Assembly (NCBI GenBank): GCA_002338445.1
Contig: DDII01000007.1
Coordinates: 1-14,606, forward strand
Direction of reading: 5' to 3'
DNA from: Cellvibrionales bacterium UBA1854
Lineage (GTDB): Bacteria > Pseudomonadota > Gammaproteobacteria > Pseudomonadales > Porticoccaceae
DNA length: 14,606 nucleotides
Part shown: positions 1 through 6,918 of the stretch, piece by piece
Layout of the letters: the number at the start of each line of letters is the position of its first letter
Position numbering within the stretch: position 1 is the stretch's first letter
Position numbers and translations under genes: made by a program
Notes under the pieces: generated by a model
The model's database searches: none
The model's input: only the letters and a program-made list of their open reading frames with translations
Told to the model about the DNA's origin: nothing

Positions 1-1
1 G

Positions 2-535
2 TGGCCGGCTGGTATAAAGCCGAGAGTATCAAACTTCCCGTCAGGGACTGTCGATATCTTTCCCACATTGATTGATATCGCAAACCTTGATCCACAATCC
101 ATCAATGAAGTGCACGACGGTATATCGATAGCGCAAGTTTTTGAAAACGAACCCAGAAGAAGAGATAAACCCATGGGATTTAGGGCAAACCAAGGAAGAA
201 TGTGGTTGGATAACGACTGGAAGCTCATACAAAATGTAGAAACGGTCGACGGGGCGTGGGTTACTAAATCCTTTGAATTATATAACATTATTGGAGACCC
301 AGGCGAGAAGCAGAATCTTATAGACCTTTATCCGGAGGTGGCGAGACGTTTAAGAGACGAATATGATCGCTGGAGCTTATCTGTTAGCCGAAGCGCGTTC
401 GGTGCCGATTACCCTGAGGGTAAAGTCCTGCCCCCAGGCAGGGAGCTCATTGCCGAGGTAGAGGCCCACCGTAAAAAAGCTATGGATGAATGGGAAGAAG
501 AAATTCGGCTTTCTGAAATTACCGTGTTGCAATAA
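2..535 (+). CDS. Sulfatase, C-terminal fragment (5' end outside window)
   Basis: The frame is open to the left edge of the window, so this is the 3' end of a longer gene. The first visible residues, WPAGIKPRV, then a PSGTVDIFPTLIDIA stretch, match the segment of type I (formylglycine) sulfatases that follows the metal-binding core. Further on are a DDWKL-like strand (NDWKLIQNV) and an ELYNIIGDPGEKQNLIDLYPE segment, the usual C-terminal 'LYD...DPGE..NLA' signature of arylsulfatase A-like enzymes. The catalytic Cys/Ser motif lies outside the window, so activity cannot be judged. The C-terminus is helical and charged. It ends in TAA 28 bases before the GTG proposed as the start of the next sulfatase, in the same direction, so the two are probably co-transcribed. 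Family members hydrolyse sulfate esters, commonly of sulfated polysaccharides; the substrate here is unknown. Confidence 0.88.
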   Translation, partial: WPAGIKPRVSNFPSGTVDIFPTLIDIANLDPQSINEVHDGISIAQVFENEPRRRDKPMGFRANQGRMWLDNDWKLIQNVETVDGAWVTKSFELYNIIGDPGEKQNLIDLYPEVARRLRDEYDRWSLSVSRSAFGADYPEGKVLPPGRELIAEVEAHRKKAMDEWEEEIRLSEITVLQ

Positions 536-553
536 TGGGATAATTGTTTTCAT

Positions 554-558
554 AGGGG
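554..558 (+). promoter_or_regulatory. Ribosome-binding site for GTG 564
   Basis: AGGGG lies five bases before a GTG at 564. It supports 564 as the original start of the second sulfatase even though that frame is now interrupted after six codons. Confidence 0.45.
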
Positions 559-563
559 ATCAG

Positions 564-643
564 GTGATATCGATAGACAAATAAAACTATTCAGTCTCGT
601 CCCCTATTTTTTTGTAAGTATCTGCGCTCTAACAGCTACTGCT
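564..643 (+). other. Signal-peptide segment of the sulfatase with a broken start (apparent -1 frameshift)
   Basis: In the sulfatase frame, codons upstream of the TTG encode IKLFSLVPYFFVSICALTATALA, a convincing Sec signal peptide ending in an Ala-x-Ala-like site, but there is no ATG, GTG or TTG in that frame back to the previous gene's stop. A GTG at 564 is preceded by AGGGG (554-558) at a 5-base spacing. It reads MISIDK and then hits TAA at 582-584 in the wrong frame. One extra A in the AAA run at 579-581 would join the two as MISIDK-IKLFSLVP and so on. This is either a real frameshift, a homopolymer sequencing error, or initiation at a rare ATA (581) or ATC (569). The first two fit the ribosome-binding site best. 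Confidence 0.6.
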
Positions 644-2248
644 TTGGCTACAGAGAAATCCCCAAACTTTATCCTCATCCTCTCGGACGACCAAGGCTGG
701 GGAACAACTTCTGTCAACTATGACCCTAGTGTACCCGAATCTCAGAGTGACTTTTTCAAAACCCCCAACATCGAGAGTCTTGCTGCATCTGGCATACGAT
801 TTACAAGGGCATATGCCGCCCACCCCAACTGTTCTCCATCTCGAGCCTCGATACAAACTGGGAGGTCCCCCGCAGCGCTTCACCTCACCGACATCGTTGA
901 CCGAAACCCAGGCATTACTAAAAAGTGTCCACACCCCGGCATGAGAGAAATATGCGATTCAGGCTTAAAAAAGTGTCCGGAGGGAAAGAGTAAGATGTGC
1001 AAGAGTGACATAACAGACTTCTCGCTCCATGAAATACAGAACAAAATTGACACCTTTTACTTTGGCAATAAGGTACTTCCTCCAATACATATTGAGGATC
1101 TACCCTCCAAGGAAAAGACCATTGCAGAGCTTTTAAAAGATCACAACCCTAGCTACAGCACAGCCCACTTTGGCAAATGGCATCTTATGGGCGGAGGACC
1201 TTCAGAGCATGGATACGACAATTCTGACGGGGTTATTGGTAATGCAGAAGGCTCACTTTTAGAGAACTTACCGGATGACCCCAAGCGCGCATTCAGCATT
1301 ACCAAGAGTGCAGTATCTTGGTTGACACAAAAAGTTAGCGAAGGACGTCCGTTCTATCTGCAAATGTCTCACTTTGCCGTCCATAAAACTATCCAAAGCC
1401 GTCCTGAAACAATAGCTGATTTTATTAGTAGAAAAGGCTTACGCCATGCAGATGCTTCGTTTGCAGCCATGCTCTATGACTTGGATGAATCAATTGGATT
1501 GCTCCTGAAGGCAATAAAAAATATGGGGATCGAGGAAAACACATACATTTTTTTTACATCTGATAACGGTTCCTATTCCTCAATAGACAATCCATCAAGC
1601 GCGAATGGTCCAATTAGAGGATACAAAGACCAACTTTTTGAGGGAGGCTTAAGGGTGCCATTCATTATTTCAGGACCCGGCATTCCTGCTAATACCCTAA
1701 GCAGAGAACCAGTCATCGCGTGGGACATACTCCCAACTATTATGGACCTAGCTGACAGAAAATCCTGGCCGCAGGAGGTTGAAGGAGGATCTCTTAAGCC
1801 CCTACTTCTATCAGACGAAAAAAAAGTATTCCGACCTTTTGACGGGCTGGTATTTCATTACCCACATTACAACTATGTGCTAAATAAAAAAAGAATCGAG
1901 GTCCAGAGACCTTCTTCAGCGGTCATTTATGATGACTGGAAACTTCTCTACACTTGGGAAACTAATTCTTCGTCCCTTTTTAATTTAAAGGATGATCTAG
2001 GTGAGACGACCGACCTCGCAAGAGATAAGCCCCTCAAAACTGCATACTTGAGGAGAAAACTTATGATTTACCTCAGTATAATCGGGGCACAGATACCCAG
2101 AAATAACGAACAATATAACCCTTCAAAAGATCCACTTAAAAAAAGGTCCATCACCCTACAACGCGAGCTTATGTTATTTGATAAAAAAAGGACCCTCAAT
2201 CGCTACGGAAAGGCAAAACAAGGGAGTAAGATGCAGCAAAAGCTGTGA
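644..2248 (+). CDS. Exported formylglycine-type sulfatase (arylsulfatase A-like)
   Basis: The coordinates give the continuous frame from a TTG; numbering below uses that TTG as residue 1. The true N-terminus is almost certainly upstream (see 564-643). Visible core: LSDDQGWG with metal-ligand Asp15-Asp16; NCSPSRASIQTGR with Cys63, the residue oxidised to formylglycine (C-x-P-S-R); GKWH at 177-180; and TSDNG with Asp307-Asn308. All the main active-site elements of family S1 sulfatases are present, so the enzyme is probably active if a formylglycine-generating enzyme exists elsewhere in the genome. Between the Cys motif and GKWH is an insert with four cysteines (95, 104, 111, 119). A 'DDWKLLYTW...SLFNLKDDLGETTDLA' segment marks the C-terminal subdomain, and the tail is Lys/Arg-rich. 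It probably removes sulfate esters from a carbohydrate in the periplasm or outside the cell. The gene follows another sulfatase in the same orientation. Confidence 0.92.
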   Translation: MATEKSPNFILILSDDQGWGTTSVNYDPSVPESQSDFFKTPNIESLAASGIRFTRAYAAHPNCSPSRASIQTGRSPAALHLTDIVDRNPGITKKCPHPGMREICDSGLKKCPEGKSKMCKSDITDFSLHEIQNKIDTFYFGNKVLPPIHIEDLPSKEKTIAELLKDHNPSYSTAHFGKWHLMGGGPSEHGYDNSDGVIGNAEGSLLENLPDDPKRAFSITKSAVSWLTQKVSEGRPFYLQMSHFAVHKTIQSRPETIADFISRKGLRHADASFAAMLYDLDESIGLLLKAIKNMGIEENTYIFFTSDNGSYSSIDNPSSANGPIRGYKDQLFEGGLRVPFIISGPGIPANTLSREPVIAWDILPTIMDLADRKSWPQEVEGGSLKPLLLSDEKKVFRPFDGLVFHYPHYNYVLNKKRIEVQRPSSAVIYDDWKLLYTWETNSSSLFNLKDDLGETTDLARDKPLKTAYLRRKLMIYLSIIGAQIPRNNEQYNPSKDPLKKRSITLQRELMLFDKKRTLNRYGKAKQGSKMQQKL

Positions 2249-2760
2249 CGATTCTCTGACCTACCTATGCGGCAAAAAGACAGTCAAGCCAAAAATTGAG
2301 AACTCTAGGAACCACCCACTCACAGACGGATTCTAAGTTGTCTAACCCATTTCTAATAGCTCAATTATTTTTCGTAACATATCTTGGGATAGCAGAGTTT
2401 TTTGCATCACAACAGCATAAATACCAAAGGTGCCAGTCTGGCATTAAGTAGTTTGCTCGATATTTCACAAAAAATTGATCACTTACAAACCACGATTATG
2501 TGAATATTAATAACTCTCGCCAAATATCCAACAAAATAGTACCTGTCCCTATCACATCAACTAAGAAAGAAAGTTCTAATCTGCATGAAACGTGCAGTAT
2601 TGCTCTGAGGACCATTCAGTTACGCTCAAAAGGTTGTAAAATCGAGGAGAGGAAAAATCTTGCTTAATCTTTTCCTAGCCAAGTGTCTCCTAATGAAGAA
2701 TCAAAGGTAATCAGTGAGTAAAAATAAGTATCACATCATTCTATAAGCGATCATAGAGCG
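2249..2760. other. 512-base convergent intergenic region, no gene seen
   Basis: This gap lies between the 3' ends of the sulfatase (+) and the large lipoprotein gene (-). It is AT-rich with no convincing coding frame or RNA gene. Small symmetric elements are present: a perfect 13-base palindrome at 2431-2443 (TGCCAG-T-CTGGCA); a hairpin at 2581-2597 (CTGCATG, loop AAA, CGTGCAG, one G-U pair); and an AGGAAAA/TTTTCCT inverted repeat at 2650-2676 with a 13-base loop. None is followed by a clear T-run, so none can be called a rho-independent terminator with confidence. Their most likely role is 3'-end formation or RNA stability for the two converging transcripts. Confidence 0.5.
2581..2597 (+). 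other. Short hairpin in the convergent gap
   Basis: CTGCATG and CGTGCAG pair over seven positions (one G-U) around an AAA loop when read as + strand RNA. On the - strand one position becomes a C-A mismatch, so the structure favours the + transcript coming from the sulfatase. No T-run follows it. Confidence 0.3.
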
Positions 2761-5700
2761 CTAATTAGCGCCGGCTCCCTCAAAATACTTTCTAGCCTCT
2801 GAAAAAGCGTCCACCCCAACTCGTTTGCCAATCATTCGTCCCGGGATATCGTCAGTTGGAGGATGTATCCCTCCCCAAATTCTTGAGAGACCGCATTGAT
2901 CAGCAGCATCTCGGTATGTGGCCCATTGAAGAGTCATGTCAACAGATGGGCCCTCTTCAAACACCAAAAATTCATTTTTTTCTATTCTAAATTCACTCAT
3001 CCCTCCGGGGAAAAATGGATCCCCCGTAATTGCAGTAAGTATTTCAGCAGCTGCACGCGAATAAGTAGAGTGTCCTGAAACATATCCAGCAAATGGTGGC
3101 GTGACAAATGTAGGACGTTGGTAAGACCACCAATTTTCTGCAAGTATCCAACCGACACCAGCAGAATCAGTTGTCGGTTCTTCCAATTCGGAAGGCCCAC
3201 GCCATGCCTTGATTTTAATCTTACCAAGATGTTCATTATTATCTCCTACCAAAACGTCAGACTGAGTAACAAGCTCAATATGTCCATCGCGCAGCGGCAT
3301 TCCCTCTTTGTTGTATGATGGTAACGCTGGATCGGTGCTCTGCCCAAGACCTGACAATCCGCGGATTACGGAAATAGGGCGGCTCGTATCGTACCACCCT
3401 TTAGAACCCCAGGCGGCAATCGCAGCATCATGCATTGCCCCACCAAGGGCAAAATAGCTCTTAATATCCCAATCAAGAGCCGGTACCTCCTCACCAACGC
3501 CCTCGAAACGTTTTTCAAGATGTGGATTATCACTAACGCTATTTAGAATCACGTACCAATGACCTGGTGGAGTCTCGGAGTCGGGTCCGTCCGCCCAAAA
3601 TTCAGCAAGGACTCTAGTAAAGTCGCCTCTGGGCACAATCTGCGGTTTGTAGGGTTCCGATGTTGCGTCATTAAAGGTATATCCCTGCCCGAGCTCCGGC
3701 CCATGAGGCATATCATAATATTCAATATATTCCTCAAAAGAAGAGGGATAATCGGGGGTATTACCAATTGCGTTAGGGGATATATCCAGCGTTACACCAT
3801 CCTTATAATCAAGATGAGCAGACCAAGCGGCCACAATAGCATGCCCCCACTTGAAGAACGCTGAAGGGACGTCAGCCAATTTTGGTGGTGGCCCAGGGTC
3901 ATGATAAACTTTGAAAGATACGCCATCACGTCTGTAGATACTCCCACTCTGAGTTGGAAGTGCAAAAGGATAAACACCACCCCACTCAGCGCCGAAAAAT
4001 TCAGGTTCGTTGTCGATGGGTTTACCTGATTGATCGATAAATGTGGTCAATCTTAAAGGCTGCCATCGATCTAAATCGGTAACGTCACCGTTCCCGGGAA
4101 TTTCCGGGTTGAAAGACAGATTTACCGGTTTGTAATATACATTTGCATAATTACCAGTTTCATTTGCTCCGTCCGAAAGACCAAATCGGCGATAACAATC
4201 TGCAATGTAATTACCCATTTCCGGCGCTGATGTATCGGGATTTTCTAATCCAACTAAAGATGTGTCTAACCCGAGGGCGTCCATTAGGCTATCCGCATTG
4301 TGTTTGGTTTCAGCATAACCCGGTGAATTTGTAAAACGATGGAGAATCAATCGATGTGCCGAAAAGCTTACTGCCTCCACGACTGAATTTTCGTCATTGT
4401 CCGACGACTGTATCAGCGGACAGTTTTCCCCCGCCCTAGAGGTACCCAGTAGCCACGGCGACGCCTCATCATTATAAATACTCCACGCATCGTACATTGC
4501 AGCCGATACGTGAAAAAGATTCCTCGCATGGACGGTTGGTCTTGCAAAATCATTTCGTATGGCTTGCAAAATTATTTCATTCCATCTTCGCGCAACCGAC
4601 TGTGAATTATCAGAGGCCCCTTTGGGAAGGAAGTGGGCCTGCGCGATGATAGGCGCATCATTATCCCCTATCATAATGTTGACTCTGCTGAAAGGAGATC
4701 TAATTACGGACCCATTGAGATCTATATTCCAGTGAGAAAACTCATAGTTATTGTCTTTATGCTGCATAGCCTCAATTACAACCTCTTCGCCAACCTGATA
4801 TTGTCCCGTCCCAGATCCACCATTCACCACCATCCTTTTTGTAAACTCTTCGTCTTGCCTTACAATGAGATGCTGATTTGCAGTAACTGATGACAGTTTC
4901 GTCTTGGTGCCATCTGGCCATCGGATGATCAGTTCCTCCACATTTTGGGTGTCACCGAGACCGAAATACGCCTCCGCTGGATTGTGAGAGGCAAAGTTAT
5001 TGCCAATTCTTACCTCTCGTATCATCAACTTACTACCGATTTTTAACGAGATTTTTGCTCCTACCGCCTGTGTATTTGGAAATCGGCCTTCCAAGCTAAC
5101 GGTAAGGAAATTCCCCGAGCTACGATTTTCCCAAAGTGTGAATGCGTCAGTTTCATTTTTATGCAACTGAAGAATGTCAACATCTCCATCTCTATCTAAA
5201 TCAGAGCAAACAATTCCTCTACCTTCCTCGACATCATGTAAACCTATTTCCTGAGACATCTCATCAAAAATTCCGTCTCCCCTATTTACAAAAGCCTTGG
5301 ATGAATCAGAGCTAAAATTTCCGAACTCATCATGCTTGTGCCAACCATTTGTTTGGTATATGTCTAGATCACCATCATTTTCTAGATCAAGTGCACATGA
5401 ACCCCATCCCCAACCTCCCGAAGAGATCTGGGAATACTCTGACGCATCCGAAAAAAACCCCTCATCATTTCGATACAAACGGTTCCCGATTTCAGAGAGA
5501 AATTCGGGAACACGCGGGCCGCTGGCATCAATCGACGACACAAACCAATCAATATCACCATCGCCATCAAAGTCTCCAACTGCTGATCCCATTCCATTTC
5601 CATCCTTTATTACCCCTACATCAGTTACGTTTAAAAATGTTCCGTCTCTGTTATTGATAAATATTTGAGAGTAATAAAAATCTGCTACCATCAATAAATC

Positions 5701-6645
5701 AGGATAATGGTCATTGTTAATATCGGCAAAAGTTGGTGTAAAGGTATAGTCTAGAGCTGTTTGAGTGATCTTCGGGTTATCAATTAGGAGGATACCAGGG
5801 GAGATGTTCGCCGAAAAAGTCATCGCTGAAAATTTGATTCCTTCACTATCTGTGTCATTCCGCCAGAGATGTTCCGTCTCACTGGAGGGCTGACTAGGTG
5901 ACCGCGGAGTTCCCCAATGTCCAAAAGCCATGTCAAGATCTCCATCGAGATCTACATCAGCGAATGCCGGCGACATTGTATTTCGAGCTTTCATTTGAGA
6001 TAGACCAGACGCTTCCGTTACATCTAAAAAACGTTCTCCGTTTATATTTTTAAATATTTTTGTAGGATCGCCGTCAAGTCCTGGAAGAACTAAGTCAGGA
6101 AAGCGGTCGCCATCAAGGTCTACCAGTGCTGGAGAGCTGTGTCGCCAATTCTCAGTTTCTGATTTCGTATATGCAATGCCCATCTCTGTAGCAATTTCCT
6201 CAAATATGAGGCTTCCGAGATTCCGATAGAACAAATTTGGACCGATATCACCTCTTACAATCATTAGGTCTATGTCACCGTCCAGGTCGAAATCACCAGA
6301 CGCCACTCCACTCGGCAAAATATCGGGGATTTCTGCATTACTCATCGGTTCCATAAATCCGACACCGAACTGAATACCCGATTTTTGTGAGACGTCAACA
6401 AACTTAGCCAAGCTCACATCGATACTGCTGTTTTCGATCGATGACAGAGTAATGGAATCAGTGGAGCTGTTTACCGTTTCAGATCCCTGTGTCAAATTTT
6501 GCCGTTCAACTACGTCATTAGTCACTTGAGCTATCGCATTTGCACCCGATACCGATAGAGAGGTCGAAAACCCATCCTGTTCTCCCCCGCCCCCGCATGC
6601 CACCAGATTAGACACAGTAATCAATACAATAAAAAGGTTACGCAT
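2761..6645 (-). CDS. Lipoprotein: FG-GAP/VCBS propeller + ASPIC/UnbV + vanadium haloperoxidase-like (PAP2) domain
   Basis: This is a 1294-residue protein. Residues 1-17 form a lipoprotein signal with lipobox LVAC and Cys17 followed by Gly, which suits outer-membrane sorting. About 110-495 carry seven FG-GAP/VCBS repeats with calcium-type DxDxDGDxD loops (near 118, 176, 230, 308, 358, 420, 482), consistent with a seven-bladed propeller. About 510-596 is an ASPIC/UnbV domain of the CRTAC1 type (AVGAKI, RWPDG). About 605-672 is beta-rich, with a GTGQYQVGEEV segment resembling a bacterial surface-repeat domain. About 685-1290 is a vanadium-dependent haloperoxidase-like domain: RRWNEIILQAIR at its start, then the full KX6RP-SGH-SRX5HX3D signature at Lys1082/Arg1089, Ser1190-Gly1191-His1192 and Arg1255/His1261/Asp1265. 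The oxyanion pocket is thus intact. It could be a haloperoxidase or a phosphatase; sequence alone does not decide. Start: ATG at 6645, with only a weak ribosome-binding site. Confidence 0.9.
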   Translation of the reverse strand: MRNLFIVLITVSNLVACGGGGEQDGFSTSLSVSGANAIAQVTNDVVERQNLTQGSETVNSSTDSITLSSIENSSIDVSLAKFVDVSQKSGIQFGVGFMEPMSNAEIPDILPSGVASGDFDLDGDIDLMIVRGDIGPNLFYRNLGSLIFEEIATEMGIAYTKSETENWRHSSPALVDLDGDRFPDLVLPGLDGDPTKIFKNINGERFLDVTEASGLSQMKARNTMSPAFADVDLDGDLDMAFGHWGTPRSPSQPSSETEHLWRNDTDSEGIKFSAMTFSANISPGILLIDNPKITQTALDYTFTPTFADINNDHYPDLLMVADFYYSQIFINNRDGTFLNVTDVGVIKDGNGMGSAVGDFDGDGDIDWFVSSIDASGPRVPEFLSEIGNRLYRNDEGFFSDASEYSQISSGGWGWGSCALDLENDGDLDIYQTNGWHKHDEFGNFSSDSSKAFVNRGDGIFDEMSQEIGLHDVEEGRGIVCSDLDRDGDVDILQLHKNETDAFTLWENRSSGNFLTVSLEGRFPNTQAVGAKISLKIGSKLMIREVRIGNNFASHNPAEAYFGLGDTQNVEELIIRWPDGTKTKLSSVTANQHLIVRQDEEFTKRMVVNGGSGTGQYQVGEEVVIEAMQHKDNNYEFSHWNIDLNGSVIRSPFSRVNIMIGDNDAPIIAQAHFLPKGASDNSQSVARRWNEIILQAIRNDFARPTVHARNLFHVSAAMYDAWSIYNDEASPWLLGTSRAGENCPLIQSSDNDENSVVEAVSFSAHRLILHRFTNSPGYAETKHNADSLMDALGLDTSLVGLENPDTSAPEMGNYIADCYRRFGLSDGANETGNYANVYYKPVNLSFNPEIPGNGDVTDLDRWQPLRLTTFIDQSGKPIDNEPEFFGAEWGGVYPFALPTQSGSIYRRDGVSFKVYHDPGPPPKLADVPSAFFKWGHAIVAAWSAHLDYKDGVTLDISPNAIGNTPDYPSSFEEYIEYYDMPHGPELGQGYTFNDATSEPYKPQIVPRGDFTRVLAEFWADGPDSETPPGHWYVILNSVSDNPHLEKRFEGVGEEVPALDWDIKSYFALGGAMHDAAIAAWGSKGWYDTSRPISVIRGLSGLGQSTDPALPSYNKEGMPLRDGHIELVTQSDVLVGDNNEHLGKIKIKAWRGPSELEEPTTDSAGVGWILAENWWSYQRPTFVTPPFAGYVSGHSTYSRAAAEILTAITGDPFFPGGMSEFRIEKNEFLVFEEGPSVDMTLQWATYRDAADQCGLSRIWGGIHPPTDDIPGRMIGKRVGVDAFSEARKYFEGAGAN

Positions 6646-6739
6646 ACTTTATATTTTCAAGATAAAATTATCATACGGCTCTCTGGCCAAAGATAGTTAT
6701 TGTTAGCACAGAAACAGCGCGAATTACACTAGTTTGTTA

Positions 6740-6788
6740 TTCACATATTTTTACGACAGTCTATCCACAACGAATAATAATATGTGAA
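6740..6788. promoter_or_regulatory. 10-bp inverted repeat upstream of the propeller-haloperoxidase gene
   Basis: TTCACATATT (6740-6749) and AATATGTGAA (6779-6788) are perfect inverted copies separated by 29 bases, about 95-143 bases upstream of the lipoprotein start. A third half-site-like CACAT (6791-6795) pairs with ATGTG at 6782-6786 across a four-base loop. The region is AT-rich and also lies downstream of the synthetase gene. It could be an operator or activator site for the lipoprotein gene. A role as a terminator for the synthetase is less likely, because the loop is long and no T-run follows. Confidence 0.3.
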
Positions 6789-6918
6789 AGCACATGATAA
6801 AAATTCGAGCAATTTTGCTGAGGCATTTGCTTGACTTACACTAAAGTATCGAATTAATCACTTTTATAAAAACACACATTTAAAAAAGCTACCTATTTAA
6901 TCGTGACCTGCTAGCAAG

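Noticed and set aside
629..934. Open frame of 101 codons antisense to the sulfatase start
   Set aside because: It overlaps the conserved formylglycine motif region of the sulfatase, and its product shows no recognisable motif.
2..2248. A single sulfatase gene split by a stop codon, because both reading frames share the same phase
   Set aside because: The first frame ends with complete sulfatase C-terminal elements and the second restarts with a signal peptide and the N-terminal metal motif, so these are two genes.
2650..2676. AGGAAAA/TTTTCCT inverted repeat as a terminator for the lipoprotein gene
   Set aside because: AT-rich seven-pair stem with a 13-base loop, and no T-run immediately after the stem on either strand; too weak to call.
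4095..4110. GC-rich inverted repeat CCCGG/CCGGG inside the propeller-haloperoxidase gene
   Set aside because: Only five pairs with a six-base loop, inside a coding region, and no T-run; expected by chance.
5297..5668. Open frame of 123 codons on the + strand
   Set aside because: It lies wholly inside the propeller coding region on the other strand, has a Ser/Pro-rich composition typical of antisense frames and no ribosome-binding site.
5160..6310. Recurring GATC/CCATC-rich short motifs on the + strand that look like DNA repeats
   Set aside because: They are the codons of the repeated DxDGDxD calcium loops read on the opposite strand, not an independent DNA repeat or CRISPR-like array.
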